From Melioribacter sp. (GTDB lineage: Bacteria; Bacteroidota; Ignavibacteria; Ignavibacteriales; Melioribacteraceae): DNA of 64,000 nucleotides. Where the stretch lies: contig DYHW01000003.1 of assembly GCA_020723965.1 (NCBI GenBank), forward strand, positions 62,001 to 126,000. The letters run 5' to 3'. Positions 36,250-46,030 of this stretch are shown here, in pieces. Position 1 is the first letter of the stretch; every line of letters begins with the position of its first letter. The notes beneath the pieces are model-generated. The model was not told where the DNA came from, did not search any database, and worked only from the letters and a program-made list of their open reading frames with translations. Position numbers and translations under genes: made by a program.

Positions 36250-37107
36250 TTAATATTTATAAAATCCTTGTCTGGATTTTCTTCCGAGTTTACCAGCTGC
36301 TACCATCTTTCTTAGCAATGGACAAGGTCTATACTTTGGGTCTGCAAATCCATCGTGTAAGACTTCTAGTATCATTAAACAAACATCTAAGCCAATGAAA
36401 TCAGCTAATGTTAGAGGTCCCATCGGATGATTCATTCCCAGTTTCATAACTTTATCAATATCTTCGACGCTTGCTACATTTTCATATAAAGCATAAATTG
36501 CTTCGTTAATCATTGGCATAAGAATTCTATTTGAGATAAATCCTGGATAATCTTGTACTTCTACAGGACTTTTACCTAAGCGTATGGCTAAATCTTTTAT
36601 TATATCATATGTTTCTTGAGTAGTTGAAAAACCTCGAATAATTTCTACTAATTCCATAACTGGAACCGGGTTCATAAAGTGCATCCCAATAAACTTATCT
36701 GGTCTACTTGCAGTTGCTAACTCAGTTATTGATATTGAAGAAGTATTGGAAGCAAAGATAGATTCTGGTTTAATTATCTTATCTAATTCTTGAAAAAGCT
36801 TGATTTTAACATCTTTTTTTTCAATAACAGCTTCTATAATTAAATCAATATCACTATTCAAGTTTTTAATTCCTAGAATAGGAATAATTCTTTTTAGAGA
36901 TTCGTCTTTTAGCTGAGTAGAAATTATTCCTTTTTTAATTTGGCGCTCCATATTATTAGAAATAGTTTTGATCCCGTTATCAATCAATTCTTGCTCCGTA
37001 TCAACAAGTAAAACAGAAAATCCATTTTGGGCAAAAACGTGAGCAATACCATTGCCCATAGTTCCTGCTCCAATAACAGCAACTTTTTCAATCATTTTGT
37101 TCTCCAT
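36250..37107 (-). CDS. 3-hydroxybutyryl-CoA dehydrogenase
   Basis: 285 aa NAD(P)-dependent dehydrogenase of 3-hydroxyacyl-CoA. Rossmann motif VAVIGAGTMGNGIAHVFA, catalytic His in IGMHFMNPVPVMELVEII, NRILMPMINEA and a C-terminal DFIGLDVCL domain. Start ATG 37107 or 37095. With the thiolase 4 bases upstream it forms a two-gene C4 module for acetoacetyl-CoA/3-hydroxybutyryl-CoA interconversion, in either butyrate synthesis or beta-oxidation. No crotonase is adjacent. Confidence 0.93.
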   Translation of the reverse strand: MENKMIEKVAVIGAGTMGNGIAHVFAQNGFSVLLVDTEQELIDNGIKTISNNMERQIKKGIISTQLKDESLKRIIPILGIKNLNSDIDLIIEAVIEKKDVKIKLFQELDKIIKPESIFASNTSSISITELATASRPDKFIGMHFMNPVPVMELVEIIRGFSTTQETYDIIKDLAIRLGKSPVEVQDYPGFISNRILMPMINEAIYALYENVASVEDIDKVMKLGMNHPMGPLTLADFIGLDVCLMILEVLHDGFADPKYRPCPLLRKMVAAGKLGRKSRQGFYKY

Positions 37108-37111
37108 TTTT

Positions 37112-38293
37112 TTATTTTTGATAGTTCTTAATAATTATTGCAGATGCTTCCCCACCACCTATACACAAAGAAGCAATTCCATATTTGCTTTTTCTTCGGA
37201 GCATTTCGTAAATTAAAGTAGTTAATATTCTTGCTCCACTTGCTCCTATCGGATGTCCTAATGCTACTGCTCCGCCATTAACATTAACAATATCTGAGTT
37301 TAAATTTAAGAGTTTATTAACGGCAATGGAAACAACTGCAAAAGCTTCATTTATTTCAAAAAGATCGATAGAATTAAGAGAAAGATTAGTTTTTTTAAGC
37401 ACTTTAAGAATTGCATCAGCAGGAGCAGTAGTAAAATAGATAGGCGCTTTAGCAGCTGATGATTGCGCAACAATTTCCACTAATGGATTAAAACCTAATG
37501 CTTTAGCTTTATCTTCACTCATAATTAAAAGCGCAGCAGCTCCATCATTTATTTTTGAGGCATTAGCAGCTGTTACAATTCCCTCCTTCTCAAAAGCAGG
37601 CTTTAAAGTAGGAATCTTATCGAAATTGACTTTTTTAGGTTCTTCATCTTCTTTAACAATAATTTTATCTTTTTTCCCATCGACTTCAACTTCTACAATT
37701 TCGTCAGAGAAAATACCTGAGGTTTGAGCTATGATAGCTTTTTTATACGATTCAATAGCAAAATTATCAATTTCTTCTCTTTTCATATTGAATTCACGAG
37801 CACAAACTTCAGCACAATTGCCCATGTGGGTATTATTATAAACATCCCATAAACCATCAGTAATCATAGAATCAATTATTTTACCATGACCAAGTCGATA
37901 GCCGTTTCTAGCATCAGGTAAGATGAAAGGGACATTAGACATACTTTCCATTCCGCCCGCAATGATAATGTCTGCATCACCGCATGCAATAGCATGATGT
38001 GCAAGCATAACAGCTTTTAATCCGCTGCCACACATTTTGTTGATTGTTAAACATTCAGTTTTTTCAGGTAATCCACTAAATAATGCAGCTTGTCTTGCAG
38101 GAGCTTGTCCTAATCCAGCAGATAAAACATTACCCATAATAACTTCGTCAACTAAATTAGGGTTAAGCTTAGACTTCTCTAAAATATTTTTAATAACAAT
38201 TGCCCCAAGCTTTGTAGCAGAAAGAGAAGAAAGTGATCCTTGAAAAGAGCCAATAGCAGTTCTTTTCGCTTCGACGATTACAACTTTTTTCAT
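37112..38293 (-). CDS. Acetyl-CoA acetyltransferase (thiolase)
   Basis: 393 aa thiolase condensing two acetyl-CoA or cleaving acetoacetyl-CoA. Acyl-accepting Cys88 lies in INKMCGSGLKAVMLA, the His in GGAVALGHPIGASGARIL and the second Cys in CIGGGEASA. Canonical length. First gene of the pair with the hydroxyacyl-CoA dehydrogenase. Confidence 0.95.
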   Translation of the reverse strand: MKKVVIVEAKRTAIGSFQGSLSSLSATKLGAIVIKNILEKSKLNPNLVDEVIMGNVLSAGLGQAPARQAALFSGLPEKTECLTINKMCGSGLKAVMLAHHAIACGDADIIIAGGMESMSNVPFILPDARNGYRLGHGKIIDSMITDGLWDVYNNTHMGNCAEVCAREFNMKREEIDNFAIESYKKAIIAQTSGIFSDEIVEVEVDGKKDKIIVKEDEEPKKVNFDKIPTLKPAFEKEGIVTAANASKINDGAAALLIMSEDKAKALGFNPLVEIVAQSSAAKAPIYFTTAPADAILKVLKKTNLSLNSIDLFEINEAFAVVSIAVNKLLNLNSDIVNVNGGAVALGHPIGASGARILTTLIYEMLRRKSKYGIASLCIGGGEASAIIIKNYQK

Positions 38294-38336
38294 ATTATTC
38301 TCTCATAAATAAGTTTTAGAGGTAAATTTATAAAAA

Positions 38337-39182
38337 CTATTCTACTTCGAAGGAAAGACAACATTTTAATTTACCACAAGGTCCGCTAAGCTTACCCATG
38401 TTGTGAAGTAAGTTCTGTTCGTTGGCTAATTGGGTAGTAATTTTTTTAAAGTTATTAAGAAAAGATTGACAGCAATATTCCCTTCCGCAAGTCCCGATAC
38501 CACCAACTTTTTTAGCTTCATCGCGCACACCAATCTGTCTTAATTCAATTCTTGTTTTAAATTCAGCAGCTAGAATTTTTGCTAATTCACGAAAATCAAT
38601 TCTGCCATCGGCAGTATAAAAGAAAAATAATTTTTTCCGGTCAAATTGATAATGAATGCCAACGAATTTCATTGAGAGATTAAATTTTTCAACAGAGGAC
38701 TTGAAAAAAGGGACAGCTTTTTCTTCATCCCGAATATTTTTTCTTAATCTATCTAAGTCATCAAAATTAGCACGTCTATTTATCATGGGCAGATCTTCTC
38801 CATACAATCCCAAATACTGCCTTTTTAGGCGGACAATCTCGCCAACTAATTTTACCTGCGCTATTTCTAGCGAATCTTCATTTTGAATAAGAACAAAATC
38901 TTGAGGAAATAAAACACCATCAAAATCATCTGGGATAAGGCAAAAATTACAAGGTAACAGTCCGTTGCAAGAAATTTCTACAATATTCCTGTTCTCAAGA
39001 GGAACGCGACCGTTGCAAAAAGTAGAACAAGCAAAACAACCACTAATGTTAGAATTTTTTCTATATATATTTTTAAGAATAATTGATTCGTAAAGATTAT
39101 GAAATATATAATTTGTAGAAGAAATTTGAGTAGTTTCTGGCAAGACTGTAGGTTGTTGAATTAGAGCATCTGTATTTGTCAC
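38337..39182 (-). CDS. ricT: PSP1-domain protein, RicT/YaaT-like
   Basis: 281 aa, starting at GTG 39182. The C-terminal half carries the PSP1 signature with clustered cysteines (GIGTCGREYCCQSF; SGPCGKLKCCLSFE), and RQIGVRDEAKKVGG is typical of the family. Extra cysteines (FACSTFCNG, CNFC) lie near the N-terminus. In Bacillus, RicT (YaaT) acts with RicA/RicF, including in RNase Y-dependent mRNA processing. Linkage to holB matches the Bacillus order, which strengthens the call. Confidence 0.88.
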   Translation of the reverse strand: MTNTDALIQQPTVLPETTQISSTNYIFHNLYESIILKNIYRKNSNISGCFACSTFCNGRVPLENRNIVEISCNGLLPCNFCLIPDDFDGVLFPQDFVLIQNEDSLEIAQVKLVGEIVRLKRQYLGLYGEDLPMINRRANFDDLDRLRKNIRDEEKAVPFFKSSVEKFNLSMKFVGIHYQFDRKKLFFFYTADGRIDFRELAKILAAEFKTRIELRQIGVRDEAKKVGGIGTCGREYCCQSFLNNFKKITTQLANEQNLLHNMGKLSGPCGKLKCCLSFEVE

Positions 39183-39185
39183 TAT

Positions 39186-40307
39186 TTAATTCCTTTTTAC
39201 AACGGAAGCTAACTCAAATATAAGGGAGATAAATAAGACATTCAAGTTGAGATTTTTTTCAATATAAGAATCTAAAAGGTCAAGCGTTGTAAATGGCTTT
39301 AGAAGATTTGCATTTGGGTAACGTGCGTTAAACTTTTCGAAAGTTTCTTGATAGTCTGCAAAAGAATACTCTTCAAAATAAAAACGATTTCTTTGGGCTA
39401 CATTTAACCAGATTTTGATCATTTGGACCAACATTCTATAAGAAGGAATGGGGTCTTCGGATACGAATTCTTGTAATTCTTTTATTGCCGCATGGTATTT
39501 TTTTGCGAAAGAAAATCTTAATATAGAAATAGTTTTTTTAAGAAGAAGATCTAAATTATAGTTAACTAGATTAAAAGCTACTAAAGCGGAACCAGATGAA
39601 AAGGGAGAAACTTTTTTTGCAGTTAATGCATCCACTTCAAAATAATTCACCAATATATTTTCAACAGCATTTTTTGAAAGCGGTTGAAAATCTACTTCTC
39701 TACAACGCGAAATAATTGTAGGCAAAAGTTTATTTTTCTCTGAAGTTATAAGAATAAAGACAATACCTTCGGGAGGTTCCTCAAGGCTTTTTAGTAGTGC
39801 GTTCTGTGCTTGATCATTCATCATATGAGCATCGAGAATAATTACGAATCTGAAAGGAATTTCATCAAAACTCATGGAAATAAATTTTCTAATTTCTCTT
39901 ATGCTGCTAATTTTAATAGTATTGGCATCTTCGATAGAAATTTTGTGATATGGATTTTTAATCTTTGTTTGAATTTGATAGGATAATTCTTCTAATGATT
40001 CTTTAGACAATTTATCTGTTGCCGAATCATCTGCACTTTCTCCTTTACCTCGAGGTAAAGGGATAATCAATTTTATATAAGGTTCTTGTAGATTTGATAT
40101 TTTAGGAGCAATATCAAGCTTAGAAGAAGAATCAAAAAAACCATTTGACAATTTTGCAAAATGAATAGCTGTAAAAAATTTTCCAATACCTTCAATACCG
40201 TAAAAAAGAAAGGCGTGTGGGACACGCCTTTCTTGATGGAGCTTGCTTAATAACTCTTTGGCTTTATATTGTTCCGGAATTGAATCCCATGTAGAATTAA
40301 TAATCAT
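39186..40307 (-). CDS. holB: DNA polymerase III delta-prime subunit
   Basis: 373 aa clamp-loader subunit. The AAA+ core begins HAFLFYGIEGIGKFFTAIHFA; ISIEDANTIKISSIREI and LDAHMMNDQAQNALLKSLEEPP, then LITSEKNKLLPTIISRCRE, are the delta-prime signature with the SRC motif. The P-loop deviates from GxxGxGKT (GKF), consistent with a non-hydrolysing subunit. No zinc-finger cysteines are present, unlike E. coli delta-prime. Three bases separate it from ricT. Confidence 0.9.
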   Translation of the reverse strand: MIINSTWDSIPEQYKAKELLSKLHQERRVPHAFLFYGIEGIGKFFTAIHFAKLSNGFFDSSSKLDIAPKISNLQEPYIKLIIPLPRGKGESADDSATDKLSKESLEELSYQIQTKIKNPYHKISIEDANTIKISSIREIRKFISMSFDEIPFRFVIILDAHMMNDQAQNALLKSLEEPPEGIVFILITSEKNKLLPTIISRCREVDFQPLSKNAVENILVNYFEVDALTAKKVSPFSSGSALVAFNLVNYNLDLLLKKTISILRFSFAKKYHAAIKELQEFVSEDPIPSYRMLVQMIKIWLNVAQRNRFYFEEYSFADYQETFEKFNARYPNANLLKPFTTLDLLDSYIEKNLNLNVLFISLIFELASVVKRN

Positions 40308-40312
40308 TGCTT

Positions 40313-40543
40313 TTACGATTTAAATTCATCGTCATCGCTGTAAAAAAAATCTTCATCTGTTGGGTAATCTGGCCAAATATCTTCTATCGATTCGTACGGT
40401 TCATCAGAATCTTCGAGCTCTTGCAAGTTTTCTACAACTTCAAGAGGCGCCCCAATTCTTTCGGCGTAATCTATTAATTCATCTTTAGTTGCGGGCCAAG
40501 GAGCGTCATCAAGATAAGATGCTAATTCGACGGTCCAAATCAT
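40313..40543 (-). CDS. DUF2795-like small acidic protein
   Basis: 76 aa, very acidic (tail PDYPTDEDFFYSDDDEF). The N-terminal LASYLDDAPWPATKDELIDYAERIGAP matches the DUF2795 fold, followed by VVENLQELEDSDEPYESIEDIWPD. This small protein is frequent in Bacteroidota/Chlorobiota beside replication or peptidase genes; function unknown. Five bases separate it from holB. Confidence 0.85.
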   Translation of the reverse strand: MIWTVELASYLDDAPWPATKDELIDYAERIGAPLEVVENLQELEDSDEPYESIEDIWPDYPTDEDFFYSDDDEFKS

Positions 40544-40566
40544 ATTAAAGACTCCTGAAATGGTTG

Positions 40567-41493
40567 TTATCTTTTTACGACTTCGAAAATTTTAACATCA
40601 TCATAGATAAAGTTCATCGGATCGAGAGCAATACCATTATGACGAACTTCATAATGAAGATGCGGGCCAGTTGAAAGCCGTCCGGAATTACCGGTCAACG
40701 CAACAACATCTCCCCTTTTAACTTTTTGTCCTAGTTTAACATTTATTTTTTCTAAATGGCTGTATAAAGTTCTGTAACCAAAGCCATGATCTATCTCGAG
40801 AGTTAAACCGTATCCGCCACGCCATCCGGAAAAATCAATAACTCCCGCCCCGGGTGCGTAAACTTTAGTTCCAACATCTGCAATTAAATCGATACCGTTA
40901 TGCATTCTTGTTATTTTTAAGATTGGATGAAAGCGCATTCCAAAATCATCAGCAATTCTTCCTTCGCATGGTCTTATTGCGGGAATTGCGTCATACAGCT
41001 TCTCATTTTCGATCAAAGTATTAGAAATTTCGCTGTAATTATTTTCTTCTAATTTTATTTTAAGAGAAACTTTACTCACGTAAGCATCAAGATCTCTGAG
41101 GAAGGAATTTATATCACTTGAGTTGAATGATTCGATCGGTTCAAAAACGCTACCGCCAATTCCATAGAGTTCATCGGCACTTTCCTTGGGTTCAAGATTA
41201 GCTTTCAATCTAAGGTCGTGACTTTGAGAAGAGATGAGATTAACTTTTTCATCAAGGGTTTTGTAACGGTCTAATAGTTTCTGAAACTTAACTTGAAGAA
41301 GCGCATTACTTCTTTTGAGAGATTTAACTTCAGAATCAGGGTTGATGAATTCATTAAAAACAAGGAAGCTGCCAAAGAGGAAGAAAGAAACCAGAATGGA
41401 GAAAAAAAGGACGAGAAATACGAATTTCTTATAGAAATTGCGTATTTCAACAAATTTAAGCTTCGGTTTTGAAAAGTAGTAAAATTTTTTCAT
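40567..41493 (-). CDS. M23-family metallopeptidase, membrane-anchored
   Basis: 308 aa: an N-terminal membrane helix (about 24-48), a coiled coil (55-110), and a C-terminal LytM/M23 domain. Zn ligands are visible in RMHNGIDL (H and D) and HLHYEVRHNG (HxH), plus GYRTLYSHLEKI. Probable cell-wall endopeptidase or an activator of amidases. The zinc ligands look complete, so it may be active. The domain ends with PMNFIYDDV, typical of Bacteroidota M23 proteins. Confidence 0.91.
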   Translation of the reverse strand: MKKFYYFSKPKLKFVEIRNFYKKFVFLVLFFSILVSFFLFGSFLVFNEFINPDSEVKSLKRSNALLQVKFQKLLDRYKTLDEKVNLISSQSHDLRLKANLEPKESADELYGIGGSVFEPIESFNSSDINSFLRDLDAYVSKVSLKIKLEENNYSEISNTLIENEKLYDAIPAIRPCEGRIADDFGMRFHPILKITRMHNGIDLIADVGTKVYAPGAGVIDFSGWRGGYGLTLEIDHGFGYRTLYSHLEKINVKLGQKVKRGDVVALTGNSGRLSTGPHLHYEVRHNGIALDPMNFIYDDVKIFEVVKR

Positions 41494-41556
41494 AGCATTT
41501 TCGGGTGCGAAGATAACAAATCATCCTTCTGTAGTCAAGCATTAAAAAATAGAATC

Positions 41557-42567
41557 TCACTCAAAATCGTGTTCAAAATAATCAACAACGCGGTTCAAAT
41601 CATCAGTTTTTTTAGATATTTTTTCTGCAATTCTTTGTTGAAGAACTCTTGCAGCATCATAACCATAATGTTTTAAGAGATAATTAAGAGCTATAACTTC
41701 AGAAATTACCGTTAGGTTCTTTCCAGGAATGATAGGAAGCTTCACATACGGCATGTCTATATCCATAACCGACAAAACAGAATCTTCTAAGCCGGTTCTA
41801 GTGTAATCAGATTTTTCATCCCACACTTCCAGTTCGATTACAATTTCCAATCGTTTCTGAAAACGAATAGCGCGGATGCCAAACATGCTGCGAATATCGA
41901 TAATTCCAATTCCTCGCAGTTCCATAAAATGTTTAACAAGATCGGTGCCGGCACCAATTATAATTCCTTCTCCCTTTTTTGTGAGAATAACAACGTCATC
42001 GGCAACAAGTCTGTGCCCTCTTTCTACGAGATCGAGCGCTACTTCACTTTTGCCTATTGCAGATTTTCCAACAAATAACATTCCGACTCCATAAACATCT
42101 ACCAACGAACCGTGAATAGAAAGACGCGGCGAGAACTGATCATCAAGAAAATCACTTATGAAATAAATAAGCTTTGTTGAAGAATAAGCAGAACCAAAAA
42201 TAGGAATTTGATACTTGTTTGCAAGTTCAACCATTTCATCAGTAGGAGCGTTATCGTTTGTAATAATTAAACAGGGAATATCAAACTGAAAAATTCTTTC
42301 AAGAGAAGTTTTTCTTTCTTCAGCACTTAGAGATTGTAAGTACCGTATCTCTGTATTGCCAAAAACTTGAACACGGTTGTATGAAAAGAGTTCAAGAAAG
42401 CCGGCAAGAGGTAAACCCGGTCTGTGCAAGTTAGGATCTTTTATTAAACGAGAGAAACCAACCGGCTCGTTAAGTAATTTTATTTTAAATCTTTCTTTAG
42501 TTCTATTAAAAAAAAATTCTACTGAGATATTATCTTTTCTTGTGATATTTTTTTCTTCGAATCTCAT
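41557..42567 (-). CDS. hprK: HPr kinase/phosphorylase
   Basis: 336 aa bifunctional kinase/phosphorylase acting on Ser46 of HPr. Walker A loop VGKSAIGKSEVALDLVERGHRLVADD, the HprK signature (MELRGIGIIDIRSMFG) and the C-terminal PIIPGKNLTVISEVIALNY are present. No HPr gene is in the window. The start overlaps the hpf stop by 4 bases. This hpf-hprK order recalls the rpoN-hpf-ptsN-hprK arrangement of proteobacteria. Confidence 0.94.
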   Translation of the reverse strand: MRFEEKNITRKDNISVEFFFNRTKERFKIKLLNEPVGFSRLIKDPNLHRPGLPLAGFLELFSYNRVQVFGNTEIRYLQSLSAEERKTSLERIFQFDIPCLIITNDNAPTDEMVELANKYQIPIFGSAYSSTKLIYFISDFLDDQFSPRLSIHGSLVDVYGVGMLFVGKSAIGKSEVALDLVERGHRLVADDVVILTKKGEGIIIGAGTDLVKHFMELRGIGIIDIRSMFGIRAIRFQKRLEIVIELEVWDEKSDYTRTGLEDSVLSVMDIDMPYVKLPIIPGKNLTVISEVIALNYLLKHYGYDAARVLQQRIAEKISKKTDDLNRVVDYFEHDFE

Positions 42568-42869
42568 TCCTTGGTCCTTGTGAGACGCTTTGTTTTTAAC
42601 TTAATCAACTGCTTTTGTAGCTTCTCAACAGCAGAAGATATTGATTTTTCAAATTCATCACTTGAGACAGTTACCGAGAAAGTGTGCCGCGGCACTGTAA
42701 CTATAATTTCAGATGTTTTAATACTGTCTTTAATGTGAGTAAAACTTAAGATCACGTTCACATCTAATATTTGGTTGTTGTTTTTTTCTAAGGACTTAAT
42801 TTCATTCTTGATGAAATCTTTTAAAGAATCTTTTGCTTTGAATTTGCGAGATGTGATACGGATGTTCAT
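42564..42869 (-). CDS. hpf: Ribosome hibernation promoting factor, short form
   Basis: 101 aa HPF/YfiA-family protein, beta-alpha-beta-beta-beta-alpha fold (MNIRITSRKFKAKDSLKDFI, VNVILSF, FEKSISSAVEKLQKQL). It binds the 30S subunit to inactivate ribosomes in stationary phase. It lacks the C-terminal dimerisation domain of the long form. Coupled to hprK. Confidence 0.92.
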   Translation of the reverse strand: MNIRITSRKFKAKDSLKDFIKNEIKSLEKNNNQILDVNVILSFTHIKDSIKTSEIIVTVPRHTFSVTVSSDEFEKSISSAVEKLQKQLIKLKTKRLTRTKE

Positions 42870-42879
42870 AACTACTCCT

Positions 42880-43776
42880 TTAAGATTTTGGATGTGCTTT
42901 TTTATAAGATTTTTTTAATCGCTCGATACTAACATGTGTATATATTTGTGTAGTTGAGAGATTTTCGTGTCCTAAAATTTCTTTAACTGCCAAAAGGTCA
43001 GCTTCATTATCTAACATATGTGTTGCGGCACTGTGGCGTAAAATATGAGGGCTCTTCTTGCTAATATCTGTAACTTTTGAAAGATATTTCTTTACGAGGT
43101 TATAAACTTGAAACCGCGATATAGGCCGATCATGTGGATCAGTTAACAACCATCGTTTAGCATTCATATCTTTTAAAGAATTAAGATATTCTTTTAAGAC
43201 GAAAGATGATTTTATGCCAATCGGAACAATTCTCACTTTAGAACCTTTTCCAAGAACTCTAAGACTTAAGTTTGTTAAATCTATGTCTTCAATTTTAAGA
43301 GAACACATCTCCGAAACACGAAGCGCACAACCATAAAGCAATTCAAAAATGGTTTTAAACTTAATAGATTCAAAAGGATCATTTTCTCTATCAATCAATT
43401 TATAAATTTCCAAAAAAGAATCAAGGTTTATTATTTCGGGAAGCTTTCTTTTTATTTTAGGATTAGGAATTTTAGAAATAGGGTTATTTTCTAAAAGTCT
43501 ATTTCTTATAGCAAATTCGAATAGCCGTCTTAATGAAGAAAGTTTTCTAGAGATTGAATTTTTTGACAAATCATTTTCACTTAATCTGATGACAAAAAGC
43601 CGAATAGATCTTTCTTTAATTTGTTGAATAGATGAAATATTTAATTGATCACAAAATTCAATAAACTGTACAATATCTCTTTGATATGCAGCAATTGTAT
43701 TTTCGGATGCCCGGCTAATACCACTCAATTCTGATAGCATCTTATCAGCAACATCTTTTAATGTGAGTTGCTTCAT
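42880..43776 (-). CDS. xerD: Tyrosine recombinase XerC/XerD-like
   Basis: 298 aa site-specific recombinase. An N-terminal SAM-like core-binding domain (NTIAAYQRDIVQFIEFC) and a catalytic domain with Arg (YGCALRVSEMC), HxLRH (HILRHSAATHML), LGHENLSTTQIY and the nucleophile Tyr in that last motif. Full length and not next to any integron or phage feature, so it is more likely a dimer-resolution enzyme than a mobile-element integrase. XerC and XerD cannot be told apart here. Confidence 0.92.
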   Translation of the reverse strand: MKQLTLKDVADKMLSELSGISRASENTIAAYQRDIVQFIEFCDQLNISSIQQIKERSIRLFVIRLSENDLSKNSISRKLSSLRRLFEFAIRNRLLENNPISKIPNPKIKRKLPEIINLDSFLEIYKLIDRENDPFESIKFKTIFELLYGCALRVSEMCSLKIEDIDLTNLSLRVLGKGSKVRIVPIGIKSSFVLKEYLNSLKDMNAKRWLLTDPHDRPISRFQVYNLVKKYLSKVTDISKKSPHILRHSAATHMLDNEADLLAVKEILGHENLSTTQIYTHVSIERLKKSYKKAHPKS

Positions 43777-43797
43777 TTACTGCCTTGTAGAGATGAT

Positions 43798-46020
43798 TTA
43801 ATATTCTTCTTCAGAATAGGTCGATTCTTCTTCTTTTGATTTTGGAATTGTCCAACTTGCGTAATCACAATCCGGATAACGATTGCAGCCATAAAATATT
43901 TTGCCGCGTTTAGTTCTGCGGGTTATTACGTCTCCATTGTTGCATTTTGGACATTTCATACCAAGCGTTATAACTTTTGTAAAATCACAATCAGGGTATT
44001 TTTCGCAGCCGATGAAACGGCCGAACTTACTTTCTCTGTAAACAGTTCTCGAATTGCACTTCGGACATGTGTCGCCAGTAAATTCTGGTTCATTCCCGTT
44101 AGTGCTGAACTCTTTTATAGATTTGATATTTTTGCAATTGGGATAATTGTTGCACGCAATATATTTTCCGAAGCGGCCAATTTTTAAATCCATTTCACCG
44201 CCGCATTTATCGCAAATAATTTTTTCTAAATTAGATTCAACTTCTTGCAGCGCTTTCGAAAATGGCACGTAAAAATCATTCAATACATTTATATAATCAA
44301 TTTCTCCGTCAGCAATCAAATCGAGTTCGTCTTCCATTTTAGCCGTAAAGTTAACGTTAAATATGTTAGGAAAATTCTTTACTAAAATTCCATTAACTTT
44401 TTTACCTAAAGTAGTAGGAATCAATTTTCTTTCTATCTGTTCAACGTATCTTCGGTCTATAATTGTGCTCATTATCATAGCATAAGTACTCGGTCTACCG
44501 ATGCCGTTGCTTTCCAGTTCTTTAATAAGAGTGCTTTCAGTAAACCGCGCATGCGGTTTAGTGAAATGCTGATTGGGAGTAAGTTTTTCTAATATGAGTT
44601 TTTGATTGATCTCTAACCCAGCCGGAATAGAACCGCCATTTCCACTTTGATCGTTATTATCTTCAATATCTTCGTCGTATAAAGTGAGAAAGCCGTCAAA
44701 TAAGATAGTAGTTCCAGAGCTGCGAAAAAGATATTGATCAGCAGAAATAGAAATTGTAGTTGTTTCGAGACGAGCAGATTCCATTTGACAAGCAATAAAT
44801 CTTTTCCAAATCAGTTCATATAATCTGAACTGCGCTTCATCAAGAAAAGGTTTAACAAAATCTGGTGTGTATTTTATGGAAGTTGGTCTAATAGCTTCGT
44901 GCGCATCTTGCACATGTTTTTTGTTTTTCTGTTCGTAGCTTTTTGGCTGATCAGGAAGATATTGTTTGCCATATTTATTTCTAATAAAATCACGAGCTTC
45001 AGAAACAATTTCGCCGCTCAATCTGGTAGAATCAGTTCTCATGTAAGTGATAAGACCGGTAGTACCTTCGGAACCCAGATCGACCCCTTCGTAAAGCGAT
45101 TGAGCTATCATCATTGTTCTCTTAGGGCGGAATCGAAGTTTTCGAGAGCCCTCAACTTGGAGCGAGCTTGTAATGAATGGCGGATATGGATTCCTTCTGC
45201 TTTCTTTTTTATTAACACCGCTTACAAAATAATTTCTTTTCGATCGGATCTCGGAAACAATCTTACTTGCTAATTCTTCTTTAGTTATCGCAAAATTCGT
45301 TTTGAAAAATTCCGTCCATTCTTCTTCGGTCATTTCAGGTTTAGGGGGAACTTTAATTGTTTTTCCGTCAACCTCATACAGCTTTGCTGTTATTTCTTCC
45401 CCTTTGTCCATCTTAAATATTGCAACAATAGACCAATATTCTGTAGCAATGAAGTTTTCAATTTCTTCTTCGCGCTCACATATCAAACGGAGAGCAACCG
45501 ATTGAACACGACCTGCAGAAAGAGAGGTTCCGACAGAATCTAAAATTGCTCGCCAAAGGAATGGACTCACTTTATAACCAATAATTCTATCCATTACTCT
45601 TCTAGCCCGCTGTGAAACAACTAAATGTTCATCAATTTTAAGAGGTTTATTCAATGCTTCATTAACGGCTTTTCTTGTAATCTCGTTGAAAAGTATTCGT
45701 TCAATTTTTTCTTTTTGACTATCTGTTAAAATATCAGCCACATCCTGAGCAATCGATTCTCCTTCACGATCAGGATCGGTAGCGATGTAAATTTTATTTG
45801 ATTTTGCAGCAAGGGATTTAATTTTTTTTATAACCTCTCCTTTACCGCGAATGTTAACTAAAGTTGGTTCAAAACCATTTTCAATATCAATGCCCAATTT
45901 TGTTTTTGGTAGATTTCTAATATGTCCAACAGTAGCTTCAACTACATAATTTTTACCAACATATTTATTTATAGTCTTCGCTTTAGAGGGTGATTCTACA
46001 AGAATTAAGTCTTTGCCCAT
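43798..46020 (-). CDS. topA: DNA topoisomerase I
   Basis: 740 aa type IA topoisomerase relaxing negative supercoils. The Toprim domain starts LILVESPSKAKTINKYVG, with ATDPDREGE metal ligands; the active-site Tyr is in GLITYMRTDSTRLS. Three C-terminal CxxC zinc ribbons (CDKCGGEMDLKIGRFGKYIA, CPKCNSRTVYRESKFGRFIG, CPKCNNGDVITRR) bind single-stranded DNA. Full length. Confidence 0.96.
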   Translation of the reverse strand: MGKDLILVESPSKAKTINKYVGKNYVVEATVGHIRNLPKTKLGIDIENGFEPTLVNIRGKGEVIKKIKSLAAKSNKIYIATDPDREGESIAQDVADILTDSQKEKIERILFNEITRKAVNEALNKPLKIDEHLVVSQRARRVMDRIIGYKVSPFLWRAILDSVGTSLSAGRVQSVALRLICEREEEIENFIATEYWSIVAIFKMDKGEEITAKLYEVDGKTIKVPPKPEMTEEEWTEFFKTNFAITKEELASKIVSEIRSKRNYFVSGVNKKESRRNPYPPFITSSLQVEGSRKLRFRPKRTMMIAQSLYEGVDLGSEGTTGLITYMRTDSTRLSGEIVSEARDFIRNKYGKQYLPDQPKSYEQKNKKHVQDAHEAIRPTSIKYTPDFVKPFLDEAQFRLYELIWKRFIACQMESARLETTTISISADQYLFRSSGTTILFDGFLTLYDEDIEDNNDQSGNGGSIPAGLEINQKLILEKLTPNQHFTKPHARFTESTLIKELESNGIGRPSTYAMIMSTIIDRRYVEQIERKLIPTTLGKKVNGILVKNFPNIFNVNFTAKMEDELDLIADGEIDYINVLNDFYVPFSKALQEVESNLEKIICDKCGGEMDLKIGRFGKYIACNNYPNCKNIKSIKEFSTNGNEPEFTGDTCPKCNSRTVYRESKFGRFIGCEKYPDCDFTKVITLGMKCPKCNNGDVITRRTKRGKIFYGCNRYPDCDYASWTIPKSKEEESTYSEEEY

Positions 46021-46030
46021 TTATTTCCTT

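Noticed and set aside
42880-43776. Tyrosine recombinase as a sign of an integrated element
   Set aside because: Surrounded by housekeeping genes with no attachment site, tRNA break or cargo.
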